Source: Marispirochaeta sp964554875 (GTDB lineage: Bacteria > Spirochaetota > Spirochaetia > JC444 > Marispirochaetaceae). Taken from it: DNA of 64,000 bases. Below are positions 34,197-43,020 of this stretch, piece after piece; the stretch's first letter is position 1; every line of letters starts with the position of its first letter. Where the stretch lies: assembly GCA_964554875.1 (NCBI GenBank), contig CAZKQJ010000002.1, forward strand, positions 62,001 to 126,000, in the 5' to 3' direction. A model generated the notes under the pieces. It worked only from the letters and a program-made list of their open reading frames with translations, had not been told where the DNA came from and did not search any database. Both the position numbers and the translations under genes were made by a program.

Positions 34197-34832
34197 CTAA
34201 CGTACCAGGGGATTTGCAAAGCCGAGACCGTCGAGATCCTTCAGGACGCTGTCAAGCTTTTCTTCTGATACCTCCGGAATTATGACCCGGTAATAGCTGC
34301 CTGACTGCTGTATTTTCGCCTCCAAACCTGCCCCGCTTAAACGTTGGGTAAGCCGTTCGGCGTTGTTCCTGTCTCCAAAGGAGGCAACCTGAATGGATTT
34401 GCCGGAGGTTGAGCCGGTCTCCTGGTCCTTTATTGACGATACCCCTGCTGTTCCGGCACTTCCAAGGGTCTCAACAAGCACATCGGCCGTACCGCTTTTC
34501 AGCATGTCGAGACGCTCAGCCGCTGCCCGGGAGAGGTCGATAATCCTTCCCTGGATAAAAGGTCCCCGGTCATTTATGCGGACAACAACGCTTTTGCCGT
34601 TCGCGGTGTTTGTTACCCGCACCCGTGTTCCAAAGGGCAGTGTTTTGTGGGCCGCAGTGAGGTCATTGGTGTTGAAACGTTCCCCGCTCGCGGTAATCCT
34701 GCCGTGAAACCCGGGACCATACCAGGATGCACCACCGCTTTCCCGGTATGGCTGGTCCTGCGACCAGGATGTCAAGGAAAGCAACGCTGCCAACAGGATA
34801 AGGAGTACAGACGCTTTGACTGATCTCTTCAT
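34197..34832 (-). CDS. rlpA: RlpA-like septal ring protein with SPOR domain
   Basis: This 211-residue protein has a signal peptide from ATG 34832 (MKRSVKASVLLILLAALLSL). The double-psi beta-barrel is marked by GGASWYGPGFHGRITASGER, AHKTLPFGTRVRVTN and VVVRINDRGPFIQGRIIDLS, including the catalytic Asp of lytic transglycosylase RlpA. A SPOR domain at the C-terminus (IQVASFGDRNNAERLTQRL) binds denuded septal glycan. It converges on cheD with only 25 bases between. Confidence 0.92.
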   Translation of the reverse strand: MKRSVKASVLLILLAALLSLTSWSQDQPYRESGGASWYGPGFHGRITASGERFNTNDLTAAHKTLPFGTRVRVTNTANGKSVVVRINDRGPFIQGRIIDLSRAAAERLDMLKSGTADVLVETLGSAGTAGVSSIKDQETGSTSGKSIQVASFGDRNNAERLTQRLSGAGLEAKIQQSGSYYRVIIPEVSEEKLDSVLKDLDGLGFANPLVR

Positions 34833-34882
34833 AGTTAGTAAATTTAACAGGAAATGGGAAAAAATCCCATAGGAGGGCGCAT

Positions 34883-35077
34883 ATGAGTGTCGAAGAAATT
34901 GGACCAATGACACCTGTTTCGACTCCTGATTCGCCCAGGAGAGAGTATACCGAGAGCGAACGGATCCGGGAGGAAGAACGTATCCGCGAAGAAGAGCGTA
35001 TCCGTCAGGAGGAAGAGGAAGTCCGGAGACGGGAGGAAGAGATCCGCCGGGAACACCAGATAGACGAATTTGCCTGA
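34883..35077 (+). CDS. Small highly charged helical protein
   Basis: This 64-residue protein has a very good ribosome site (aggaggg, 7 bases before ATG), supporting translation. After a Pro-rich opening, residues 21-58 are nearly pure Glu/Arg in a heptad-like pattern built from repeats of R-E-E-E-R-I. It could form a long single charged helix or coiled coil. No homologue is recognised. It sits in the divergent gap between rlpA and the PEGA gene. Confidence 0.7.
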   Translation: MSVEEIGPMTPVSTPDSPRREYTESERIREEERIREEERIRQEEEEVRRREEEIRREHQIDEFA

Positions 35078-35098
35078 GGACGCTTTAGCACAATTTTC

Positions 35099-35127
35099 TT
35101 GAGAAAGCGTAAAAAAGCTACTACTAT
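35099..35127 (+). promoter_or_regulatory. Promoter of the PEGA-domain gene
   Basis: TTGAGA (35099-35104), 17 bp, TACTAT (35122-35127). The GTG start at 35136 lies 8 bases beyond, so the transcript is predicted to be leaderless. TATGAT (35125-35130) is an alternative -10. Confidence 0.5.
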
Positions 35128-35135
35128 GATAATAA

Positions 35136-36908
35136 GTGAAACAGAAAAATGGTTTTTCGGCCGGGGCCGTTTTTTTCCTTCTTCTCTTTTCGGGGGGGTT
35201 ACTGTATTCCCAGCAGGAACCGCCGAGGGTAGCGGTCTATTTTTTCAGTACTGCTTCGGATGATCCGGGAATCAACAGCCTGGCTGAGACAGCGGGAGAG
35301 ACTCTCGTTCTGAGCCTTCAGCTTCTTGACCGGTACAAAGTCCTATCCATGGATTCTCCCTCTCCCCTTGATTCCGAAAGCGCCTTTGAGGAACTGCGGC
35401 AGAGTTTTATCGACTACGCAGTATACGGTTCCATAGAAGTACTGCCGGAGGGAGGGTATAGTGTCCGGACCTTTTCCTGGGATTCCGCCAATAAGATCGA
35501 AACCCGGCATGAAGAAATTATCGCCGAGAGCGTTTTTGATCTCTTTGATGCAATAGACCAGGCAACAACGCAGGCCGCCCGGGAGTTTACCGGAATCCAT
35601 GTCGGGTATGGCAGTCTGGTTTTTGATAATCCGACTAAAGGGCTATCCTACCGGATTGAAGTGGACGGAATTCCTGCTGGAGACAACATTCCCCGGCGGG
35701 ATGTGCTCTACGGTGATCGAAAGGTCTCGGTATATCTGCTGACAGATAGCGAAGAGACCGGACCCTACCATCTTGTAAGTTATCTTCTCGATATTGAAGA
35801 GGGCCGGGAATATCTGATTCCCATACAGGTCTCTCCGGGTCTGGATCTAACTGACTGGAATGACGGTATTTTTCCTCCGGCTCCCATGGAAGGTTCACAC
35901 GTTATAAGCTCCCGTCCCAGGAACGCGGCTGTCTATTCCGGGGAGGAGTTTCTCGGCCGCACCCCCCTTGTAAGCGACCCGGTGCTCCTCGGGCCGGGAA
36001 ACTATCTGCGGATCGAAGGGCCGCATTTGATCCCCCTTGAGGCGGAATTTCTGCAGCCGAACCAGCTTTTTGAGCTCTACCCTGACCCCGGGGATCCTGC
36101 AATACGGCCGGCCTTGAACAGTGTCTGGCTGGGTGCGGCAACCAATGTACTGCTGACGGCCGGACAGATGGCCTTCATGTTCCTCCCTGGTGTCGAAGAT
36201 GGACCCCCACCCTGGCCAATGATGCTGGCGGCTTCTCCCCGTTTCGGCTACGCCCTGCAGGACGATCTTGTGACCTCGGGAATCCTCAGCGCGGGATCGG
36301 CCCTCTCTCTGGGACTGATTATGTGGGCCAGCGAAATGGAGTATATGGAGGACGACCTCAGTATCGCTCTCTGGCAGATTCCTTTCTGGTCTTTTGTTCT
36401 GTACGATCTTATCGCCTCGCCCTTCTCTGCAGCTGCGGACAACAGGGCCACCCTCCGCAGGATCAAGGAAGAGGGACTGCCGGACACGGAAAAACGGAGT
36501 CGTCCCTGGATCAGTAAACCCTACACCGCGGGTCAGATAGGCGGAGGGGCCTGGTTTATGGCCGGTGCCGGCTTTGACGCCCTCAAGGATTTTTTCTCCT
36601 TCAATATTTATGCGGGAATCAGCGGCGATTATTTCGAGCCCCTCAAGCCCATACCCTCCGCAACGGCAAAAACACTGATCTTTCCGGCGGCTCCCTTCGA
36701 TGTTCCGATTGAACCGTATATTGCCGCTCTTCTGCATGTAGGCATAAAGGACCTCGTCTTCTCCGGAGCGGCGGGCCCGGCTCTGGGCATCGAGGTACCC
36801 GCAGATCTGCCCCGGCTGCCGAAGATGACGCTGTTCTTCGAAGTGGAGTACTTTTATTCTCCCGCAGGCGGATTTCCCATGATCGGATTCGGAGCGAAGC
36901 TGAAATGA
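35136..36908 (+). CDS. Secreted PEGA-domain envelope protein
   Basis: This 590-residue protein starts at GTG without a Shine-Dalgarno sequence. A signal peptide is visible (MKQKNGFSAGAVFFLLLFSGGLL). Residues 30-150 resemble the TolB-N/CsgG type fold (VAVYFFSTASDDPGINSLAE). A PEGA-like repeat follows (SRPRNAAVYSGEEFLGRTPL). The region 330-430 has several hydrophobic segments, and the last 110 residues are beta-rich, ending in GAKLK, which hints at an outer-membrane barrel or surface domain. It overlaps the next lipoprotein gene by 4 bases. No function can be given. Confidence 0.7.
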   Translation: MKQKNGFSAGAVFFLLLFSGGLLYSQQEPPRVAVYFFSTASDDPGINSLAETAGETLVLSLQLLDRYKVLSMDSPSPLDSESAFEELRQSFIDYAVYGSIEVLPEGGYSVRTFSWDSANKIETRHEEIIAESVFDLFDAIDQATTQAAREFTGIHVGYGSLVFDNPTKGLSYRIEVDGIPAGDNIPRRDVLYGDRKVSVYLLTDSEETGPYHLVSYLLDIEEGREYLIPIQVSPGLDLTDWNDGIFPPAPMEGSHVISSRPRNAAVYSGEEFLGRTPLVSDPVLLGPGNYLRIEGPHLIPLEAEFLQPNQLFELYPDPGDPAIRPALNSVWLGAATNVLLTAGQMAFMFLPGVEDGPPPWPMMLAASPRFGYALQDDLVTSGILSAGSALSLGLIMWASEMEYMEDDLSIALWQIPFWSFVLYDLIASPFSAAADNRATLRRIKEEGLPDTEKRSRPWISKPYTAGQIGGGAWFMAGAGFDALKDFFSFNIYAGISGDYFEPLKPIPSATAKTLIFPAAPFDVPIEPYIAALLHVGIKDLVFSGAAGPALGIEVPADLPRLPKMTLFFEVEYFYSPAGGFPMIGFGAKLK

Positions 36909-37615
36909 AGAAGCCATCATTCGGATTTTTACCTATCTTCGCGACCTCTCTTCTGCTGCTCTTATTTGGAGGATGTGAATACCTGTTCTATTCCCCCGCC
37001 TTCATGCCAGCGGTAAGCGAGACGAAGCTCAGGGTCATGGCCGGAAACTATGAAGAGTATTACGACGACGAGCGGAGTGCCTATGGTACGTGGTCCTTTA
37101 CGGACCCTTCCCTGCAATTTGATTCTCCCTTTACTACAGGGACAGAAGTACCGGCCATGCGTTCTCTCAGAATAGGGAATGAGATGTGGCATGGGGTTTC
37201 AGAATTTCTTGGCATGTTTTTCAGTTCGGCTATTCCTGTTTACGGCGGTTCAGGAAATGGTTCAGGAGCTTTCCATGGTTATGGTGTTTCATTTGCCTAT
37301 AATTCTTACAATGCGACCGGTTTTGATCTACCCTTTTCAGCCCCCAAGGGAATAAACGGAAACGGTCGGACCACAAGTCTTTCAGGAAATCTGGCCGTGG
37401 TGGAAATATCAGCTGACGGGCTGAAGGATGCGCTCCGCGGGGACGGTACCTTCGTTTTTGGTAACGGTCCCTCTGACTACGGCTTGTTGTATCTCGTTTT
37501 TTATCATGACAGCGGATTAACTACGGTAGTGTATCAGCATAAGAGCAGTATCTCGGCCGGCAGTTTTTTTCCAGAGGGCAGATTCACTTTCATTATCAAT
37601 GTCTTTCCCGACTGA
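36905..37615 (+). CDS. Uncharacterised lipoprotein
   Basis: This 236-residue protein has a lipoprotein signal (FLPIFATSLLLLLFGGC, lipid on the Cys in FGGC). The mature part is Gly/Ser/aromatic-rich with no recognised domain. It overlaps the PEGA gene by 4 bases, so the two are co-translated and probably act together at the outer membrane. Confidence 0.7.
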   Translation: MKKPSFGFLPIFATSLLLLLFGGCEYLFYSPAFMPAVSETKLRVMAGNYEEYYDDERSAYGTWSFTDPSLQFDSPFTTGTEVPAMRSLRIGNEMWHGVSEFLGMFFSSAIPVYGGSGNGSGAFHGYGVSFAYNSYNATGFDLPFSAPKGINGNGRTTSLSGNLAVVEISADGLKDALRGDGTFVFGNGPSDYGLLYLVFYHDSGLTTVVYQHKSSISAGSFFPEGRFTFIINVFPD

Positions 37616-37623
37616 ACACTTGC

Positions 37624-37653
37624 TTGAAGTTCCTGCCGCTGCTGCGGTATAGT
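37624..37653 (+). promoter_or_regulatory. Promoter of lysS
   Basis: TTGAAG (37624-37629), 18 bp, TATAGT (37648-37653). The -10 ends 7 bases before the ATG at 37661, so transcription should start at or one base before the start codon. There is no Shine-Dalgarno sequence. Confidence 0.6.
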
Positions 37654-37660
37654 AGGCGCT

Positions 37661-39238
37661 ATGGCACCGAAAACCTCTCATTGGGCAGACGTCAACGCTG
37701 ACAAGATTATCAGAGAAAAGGGTGAAAAGCCCGTTTATACCTGTGCTTCAGGAATTACTCCCTCCGGCACAGTCCATATCGGCAATTTCCGCGAGATTAT
37801 CTCCACCGAGCTGGTGTCCAGGGCACTGAAAGACCGGGGAAAAAAGGTTCGCTTCATCTACTCCTGGGACGATTTTGATGTATTCCGCAAGGTCCCAAAG
37901 AACATGCCTGATCCGGAGGAGTTGGAAAAGTACCTTCGTAAATCAATTACCGAAGTTCCGGATCCCCACGGACGGGAGAAGAGCTACGCCCGGGCAAACG
38001 AAAAGGCCGTGGAGGATCTGCTTCCCCTGGTGGGCATAAACCCTGAGTATATCTACCAGGCAAAGCAGTATGGAGCTTCCGGGTATGCTGCGGAAATTCG
38101 TACCGCCCTGGAACACCAGAATGCTGTCCGGGCTATCCTGGACGAGCACCGCACAAACCCGCTCCCGGAGGAGTGGATTCCCGTCTCGGTCTTCTGTACC
38201 GCCTGCGGCAAAGACACTACCAGAGTAAAATCCTGGGACGGCGACTGGTCGATCGACTACAGCTGTGAATCCTGCGGCAACAGCGAAACCCTGGACCTCC
38301 GTAAGGCCTCGACGGTCAAGCTTCCCTGGCGTATAGACTGGCCTATGCGCTGGTACAAGGAAGGGGTTGATTTTGAACCAGCAGGAAAGGACCACCATTC
38401 CGAGGGCGGCAGCTTTGATACTGCCCGGAAGATTGTTCATGCTGTTTTCGGCGGCGAGGCTCCGGTAACATTTCAGTACGATTTTATCCGCATAAAGGGC
38501 AGGGGAGGCAAAATCTCCTCTTCCTCCGGAGAGGTTGTAAGCCTCGCTGATGTCCTCGAGATCTATACCCCCGAGGTAACCCGTTTCCTCTTTGCCGGGA
38601 CCAGACCGAACGCCGAGTTCGCCATCTCCTTCGACCTGGATGTTCTCAAGATATATGAGGACTATGACAAGTGCGAGCGTACCTTCTTCGACAAACCGGA
38701 GACGGAAAAACAGCGCAAAAAATGGGAAAAGCAGGCCCGGATCTATGAATTGTCCCAGGTGGATGTACCCCCGGAGAAGATCCCCTATCAAATTCCCATC
38801 CGCCACCTTACCAATCTGCTTCAGACCTATAATGGCGATATAGAACAGACCATTGCTTCTCTGCCGGACATTCAGGACCATCAGATAAAGAGGCTTCGGA
38901 AGCGTGCGGAATGTGCCTGGAAATGGATTACTACCTACGCGCCTGAGGATTTCCGGTTTTCCCTGAAGTCTGCTGATTCATCTCCTCTTGATGTATCTGA
39001 TGCAGAAAGATCTGCCTTACATGCGCTGGCCGGGATAGTCCGCAATCTGCAGGACCACGATGAGAAATCCCTCAGCGAGGCCATCTATGCTGTAGCAGGT
39101 GAGAACGGCTTCGAGGCTCCGGATTTCTTCGCCCTGGTGTACAGGTCTGTTATCGGCAAGGAGAAGGGGCCGCGTCTGGCAGCTTTTATTCTAAGCGCCG
39201 GTAAGGATCGGATACTTCCCCTGCTGGAGATGTACTGA
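37661..39238 (+). CDS. lysS: Class I lysyl-tRNA synthetase
   Basis: This 525-residue protein is the archaeal-type class I LysRS found in spirochaetes and alphaproteobacteria, not the class II enzyme. The HIGH-like signature is HIGN at residues 39-42 (TPSGTVHIGNFREI), and the KMSKS-like loop is KISSSSG at 284-290. A Cys-rich insertion (FCTACGKDT and CESCGNSE) probably binds zinc. The C-terminal helical part binds the anticodon. It charges tRNA-Lys in the cytoplasm. Confidence 0.97.
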   Translation: MAPKTSHWADVNADKIIREKGEKPVYTCASGITPSGTVHIGNFREIISTELVSRALKDRGKKVRFIYSWDDFDVFRKVPKNMPDPEELEKYLRKSITEVPDPHGREKSYARANEKAVEDLLPLVGINPEYIYQAKQYGASGYAAEIRTALEHQNAVRAILDEHRTNPLPEEWIPVSVFCTACGKDTTRVKSWDGDWSIDYSCESCGNSETLDLRKASTVKLPWRIDWPMRWYKEGVDFEPAGKDHHSEGGSFDTARKIVHAVFGGEAPVTFQYDFIRIKGRGGKISSSSGEVVSLADVLEIYTPEVTRFLFAGTRPNAEFAISFDLDVLKIYEDYDKCERTFFDKPETEKQRKKWEKQARIYELSQVDVPPEKIPYQIPIRHLTNLLQTYNGDIEQTIASLPDIQDHQIKRLRKRAECAWKWITTYAPEDFRFSLKSADSSPLDVSDAERSALHALAGIVRNLQDHDEKSLSEAIYAVAGENGFEAPDFFALVYRSVIGKEKGPRLAAFILSAGKDRILPLLEMY

Positions 39239-39292
39239 TTCCTTTGGCCGGCGGGGTTCATGGTAATCCGGGACAAATGAGGAGGGCATAAG

Positions 39293-40432
39293 ATGCGAAA
39301 GAGCGTCTCCCATGGTCAAAACGGATGGTTTCTTGAGAATAATACCGTCCGGCTTTTTCTGACTGAGTTCGGCGGACATATGGCGCCGGTCAGCTTTTTT
39401 CATTCTTCGAAGAATCCTCTGGAGCCCTACTTCATCAGTCCCTGGCAGGATGAGCACCAGATACCTGAGCGGCCGGTTCTTCGACCCATGCGGGGTGATT
39501 TTTTCTGTGCCCCCTTCGGAATCGACAACAGCTACCGCAAAGAGGAGCATCCATCCCATGGAGAATCGGCGGTCGGTCAGTGGGATTCCCCAACGGTAAC
39601 CATTGAAGGGGAAGATGTTTTTTTGTCCACGAGGATTAAGACTACGGCCAGGGAAGGCTCCATTAGGAAGGAGATCTTTCTGAAAAAAGATGAATCCGTT
39701 ATCTACCAGAGGCACTGCATTGAAGGGTTCTCCGGTCCCCTGAGTTTCGGACACCACGCGATTCTCGATCCGCCGGAAAAGGGGAGCCTCCAGATTGGCC
39801 ATAGTCCCATTCAGTTCGGCATGGTTGCTCCCAGACCGGAAGCGGCTTACTGCTCCCGGGAGTACTACTCTCTGTCTCCTGCTTCCCGGTTTACCAGAAT
39901 AGAAAAGGTCCCGACAATCTGGAAGGAGGAACCCTACACAGACTGTTCCCGTTTTCCTGCCCGGGAAGGCTTTGGCGACATTCTTCAGATCTACCAGCGT
40001 CAGCCTAAAAATCCCGGAAAACCTGCCTGGCTCTGTGCAACCGTTGCCTCCAGGGGCTATCTCTGGTTTGCCTTGAAGAACCCGGCGCTGCTCAATTCCA
40101 CGGTCATGTGGATGGAGAACCGCAGCCGTCATCAGGTCCCCTGGAACGGCAGGACCTGCTGCCTCGGCCTCGAGGATGTCTGCTCGTACTTTGCAGCAGG
40201 GCTGAAACATTCCGCCAGAAAAAACATGCTCAGCGAACAGGGTATCCCGACATCGCTGCGTTTGAAGCAGAATAAATCTCTTACTGTTCCGTATATTCAG
40301 GGCCTGGCACGGATTCCTAAAAGCTACGGGAAGGTTGTTCGCGCCCGCTTTGAGAAATCGGGTGTAGAGTTCACCGATTCCACAGGAAACAGGATAGAGA
40401 TACCTGTCTCCTGGGAATTCCTTTTTGAATAG
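39293..40432 (+). CDS. Galactose-mutarotase-like hypothetical protein
   Basis: This 379-residue protein starts behind gaggagggcataag. The overall beta-rich pattern resembles the aldose 1-epimerase/DUF4432 superfold (RLFLTEFGGHMAPVSF; PMRGDFFCAPFGIDNSY; FGHHAILDPPEKG). No catalytic residues can be assigned with confidence. It is probably a carbohydrate-binding or epimerase-like protein. It ends before a hairpin shared with the convergent kinase gene. Confidence 0.65.
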   Translation: MRKSVSHGQNGWFLENNTVRLFLTEFGGHMAPVSFFHSSKNPLEPYFISPWQDEHQIPERPVLRPMRGDFFCAPFGIDNSYRKEEHPSHGESAVGQWDSPTVTIEGEDVFLSTRIKTTAREGSIRKEIFLKKDESVIYQRHCIEGFSGPLSFGHHAILDPPEKGSLQIGHSPIQFGMVAPRPEAAYCSREYYSLSPASRFTRIEKVPTIWKEEPYTDCSRFPAREGFGDILQIYQRQPKNPGKPAWLCATVASRGYLWFALKNPALLNSTVMWMENRSRHQVPWNGRTCCLGLEDVCSYFAAGLKHSARKNMLSEQGIPTSLRLKQNKSLTVPYIQGLARIPKSYGKVVRARFEKSGVEFTDSTGNRIEIPVSWEFLFE

Positions 40433-40437
40433 AATGC

Positions 40438-40472
40438 GGGTATCCTTCGGGGCTTTATGTAAAAGGATACCC
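40438..40472. terminator. Hairpin between convergent genes
   Basis: GGGTATCCTT (40438-40447) pairs perfectly with AAGGATACCC (40463-40472). There is no long T-run on either side, so it may act as a weak bidirectional terminator. Confidence 0.5.
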
Positions 40473-40478
40473 CATTAA

Positions 40479-41297
40479 TCAACTTGCCGTGGCATGGGGC
40501 AGTACGGCGATCTGGTTGTCCAGAGCCTCTACCCCGTCAATGCCGCGTACAGCAGCTTCTGCTTCCCTGGCTTCCTCTTTGGAAGAAGCCACTCCGTTCA
40601 GAACCAGACGCCCGTTCTCCATAACTGCAGAAAAACCCTGCACCCTGATTTTCTTTGTATAGATAATCTCATTTATGACTGCGGCTTCGATGCTCCTGTC
40701 CTTCAGACGCCGGATGCCAAGTTTTTCATCTGCAGAGCTGACGGTGAGTTCCCGAAATTTGTCTATGAGAGTGGCTGTTCCCGCAGGGTTGAGAGAAGCG
40801 GTATTTATTGTGAGATCATAGATGTCCCCGTCCTGCCAGTTCAGATCGAAAAAGTACTTCAGAAAGCCCTTTCTGTCATGATCGCTTTGTCGGATCATGT
40901 GCTCCGCAGTCCTTTCATCGCATTTATGGGCCAGCTTTATCCGACGTGTTCGAACATCGAGGGGGGCTACGAGACGAACAGAAACGACGCCCGGAATCCC
41001 CTGCAGGATTGCGCCGGCTCCTCTTCCAAGGATTATGCAGTTCCCCTGCGCAGCTTCCTCGAAGACGATCTCTTTCAGGGTCTGAAGAAAGCGCAGACGC
41101 CGCTCGGGCAGCAGGCTCAAGGGACCGGGTTTTCGCTCATCGAAATGCCTGATGTCCTGGGGCTCAATCTTTTTCTCGATCATGCGGGATTCGATGAACT
41201 CACGCTCGATAAAACGGTATCCGTTGATTTTTGTAAGTTCCCTGGCTGTTTCTTCCCCGTTGGCAGCGAGTTCGCGGGATATACATATAACCGCCAT
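40479..41297 (-). CDS. Cytidylate-kinase-like protein fused to a BON domain
   Basis: This 272-residue protein has a strong ribosome site (ggaggaggtgg). Residues 1-200 match the cytidylate kinase-like family (AVICISRELAANGEETAREL; NCIILGRGAGAIL; VRLVAPLDVRTRRI). The usual P-loop is degenerate: SRELAANGEETA replaces GxxGxGKS, as in that family. Residues 205-268 form a BON domain (LVLNGVASSKEEAREAEAAV and GVEALDNQIAV). There is no signal peptide, although BON domains are usually envelope or membrane linked. The combination is unusual. It follows era on the same strand after 136 bases. Confidence 0.82.
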   Translation of the reverse strand: MAVICISRELAANGEETARELTKINGYRFIEREFIESRMIEKKIEPQDIRHFDERKPGPLSLLPERRLRFLQTLKEIVFEEAAQGNCIILGRGAGAILQGIPGVVSVRLVAPLDVRTRRIKLAHKCDERTAEHMIRQSDHDRKGFLKYFFDLNWQDGDIYDLTINTASLNPAGTATLIDKFRELTVSSADEKLGIRRLKDRSIEAAVINEIIYTKKIRVQGFSAVMENGRLVLNGVASSKEEAREAEAAVRGIDGVEALDNQIAVLPHATAS

Positions 41298-41433
41298 ACT
41301 CCACCTCCTCCACCTGTAATCGGCCGAGTCGGAAGCCCCCTCCGGACGCGGCCGGTTGGTGTCTATGCTATTAATATACGACTATATTGTTGCCGAGAAT
41401 ACGGTATATGCTGCAATAGGCGGGGGTTTTTCC

Positions 41434-42330
41434 CTATGACAGAAGGCGTTTCAAAAGGGGATCCTTGTTGCGCCACTTCGGGTTCACCTTTACCCGGAGA
41501 TCCAGCTCCACGCGGTGGGGAAATATAGTCTCCAGGTCCCGGCGGGCCCCCTTGCGGATTTCGTTTATCAGCTTGCCTTTTTTTCCCACCAGTATACCTT
41601 TCTGGCTCTCCCGCTCGACCACCAGAAATGCCCGAATCCAGAGCTTGTAGCGGGTCTCTCCGGCGGAGGTCAGGACTTCCCGCTCTTCCATATCGGCGAT
41701 TTCCACATAGATGGCGTGGGGAAGCTCCTGGCTTACCCGGTTAACCGCCCACTCCCGGATGATCTCCGCAGCCCGAAAGCCGGGTTCCTGGTCGGTATAG
41801 TACTCCGGCGGATAAAAGAGGTCCCCTTCGGGTGCGCGGCGGTACAGGATCTCCAGCAGTTTCTCTGTACCCTCCCCGGTTCGGGCGGAAAGGCTGAGCA
41901 GTTCCGCAGGATTGAGTTCGCTGCGCAGGAGCTCACTGATCTGATCGATCTTCGCCCCCGGCAGGTCGCTCTTGTTTATTACCGCGATTGTAGTCTCTCT
42001 TCGTGGAGACAGAAGAGCCATGAGGGTCTTTTCTTCCGGGCCGGCCGGCCGGGTGGGGTCAATCATATAGATGACCAGGTCAATCTCGTCCAGGGCGGAG
42101 AGAGCGTTCTCCTTCAGATAACGGTTCATCTTCTTTTCCGAATCATGGAATCCCGGGGTATCCAGAAACACTATCTGACCCCTGTCGTCGGAGTGGATCC
42201 CGCGGATGGTGTTTCTGGTCGTTTGCGGGGATGGCGCCACAATGGAAACCTTGTTCCCGCATAATGTGTTGAGCAATGTCGATTTTCCCACCGAAGGGCG
42301 TCCGATAATGGCCGCAAAGGCTGCTTTCAT
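41434..42330 (-). CDS. era: GTPase Era
   Basis: This 298-residue GTPase binds 16S rRNA and is needed for 30S assembly. G1 is GRPSVGKST, the switch I Thr is in QTTRNTIRGI, G3 is DTPGFH and G4 is NKSDLP. A C-terminal KH domain contains GILVGKKGKLINEIRKGARR. The start ATG at 42330 has aggat upstream. It is divergent from clpP. Confidence 0.97.
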   Translation of the reverse strand: MKAAFAAIIGRPSVGKSTLLNTLCGNKVSIVAPSPQTTRNTIRGIHSDDRGQIVFLDTPGFHDSEKKMNRYLKENALSALDEIDLVIYMIDPTRPAGPEEKTLMALLSPRRETTIAVINKSDLPGAKIDQISELLRSELNPAELLSLSARTGEGTEKLLEILYRRAPEGDLFYPPEYYTDQEPGFRAAEIIREWAVNRVSQELPHAIYVEIADMEEREVLTSAGETRYKLWIRAFLVVERESQKGILVGKKGKLINEIRKGARRDLETIFPHRVELDLRVKVNPKWRNKDPLLKRLLS

Positions 42331-42360
42331 GGCTCTGATCCTACTCTTAGTTCACTTTGA

Positions 42361-42390
42361 TTGACAATAGGTGCTTTACGGTAGTATGTA
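42361..42390 (+). promoter_or_regulatory. Promoter of clpP
   Basis: TTGACA (42361-42366), 18 bp, TATGTA (42385-42390), 42 bases before the clpP start. No CIRCE or CtsR-type repeat is seen near it. Confidence 0.5.
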
Positions 42391-42431
42391 TATAGTCCAC
42401 CCTGGTGGGGAGTTTTTTTTAGGAGAGAGTA

Positions 42432-43019
42432 ATGCGTCTCGAAGATGACAATGAACAGGATAAGCAAAAAGGTCCGGAACCCTTGATTGAACGGATGCTG
42501 AAGACCCGGAACATTCTTCTTTCGGGCGAGGTCAACAAGGAGCTTGCCGAGAGGGTAATCCGTCAGCTGCTCCTTCTGGAAACCGAAGGGGAAGAGCCCA
42601 TTCGGGTTTTTATCGACTCCCCCGGCGGGGATGCAGATGCGGGATACGCAATCTTCGATATGATCCGATTCGTTACTCCCAAGGTCTATACCATCGGTAT
42701 GGGGCTTGTCGCCAGTGCCGGCGCGCTGATTCTGCTGGCAGCACCAAAGGAGAGGCGTCTGGGGCTTCCCAATTCCCACTATCTTATTCACCAGCCCCTC
42801 AGCGGGGTTCGCGGGGTTGCAACGGAGATCGAGATTCACGCCAAGGAGATCGAAAAGCTCAAATCAAAGATCAACAAGCTTATCTCCGATGAGACCGGTC
42901 AGGATATCGAAAAAGTAGAAAAGGATACCGACCGGGACTACTGGATGAATGCCGCTGAAGCTCAGGATTACGGCCTGATACAGCGGATTGCTGCAAACCG
43001 TTCCGAACTGGGAGAATAA
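42432..43019 (+). CDS. clpP: ATP-dependent Clp protease proteolytic subunit
   Basis: This 195-residue serine protease carries the catalytic triad Ser95 (GMGLVASAGALIL), His120 (HYLIHQP) and Asp169 (DTDRDYWM). The nucleophile neighbourhood reads VASAG where classical ClpP has AASMG, which points to a second-type (ClpP2-like) paralogue; another clpP is probably elsewhere. It is followed by purC one base after the stop, an unusual pairing. Confidence 0.95.
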   Translation: MRLEDDNEQDKQKGPEPLIERMLKTRNILLSGEVNKELAERVIRQLLLLETEGEEPIRVFIDSPGGDADAGYAIFDMIRFVTPKVYTIGMGLVASAGALILLAAPKERRLGLPNSHYLIHQPLSGVRGVATEIEIHAKEIEKLKSKINKLISDETGQDIEKVEKDTDRDYWMNAAEAQDYGLIQRIAANRSELGE

Positions 43020-43020
43020 C

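Noticed and set aside
35895..36920. 341-codon minus-strand frame opposite the PEGA gene
   Set aside because: It is rich in Arg/Gly/His typical of antisense translation and lacks a start signal.
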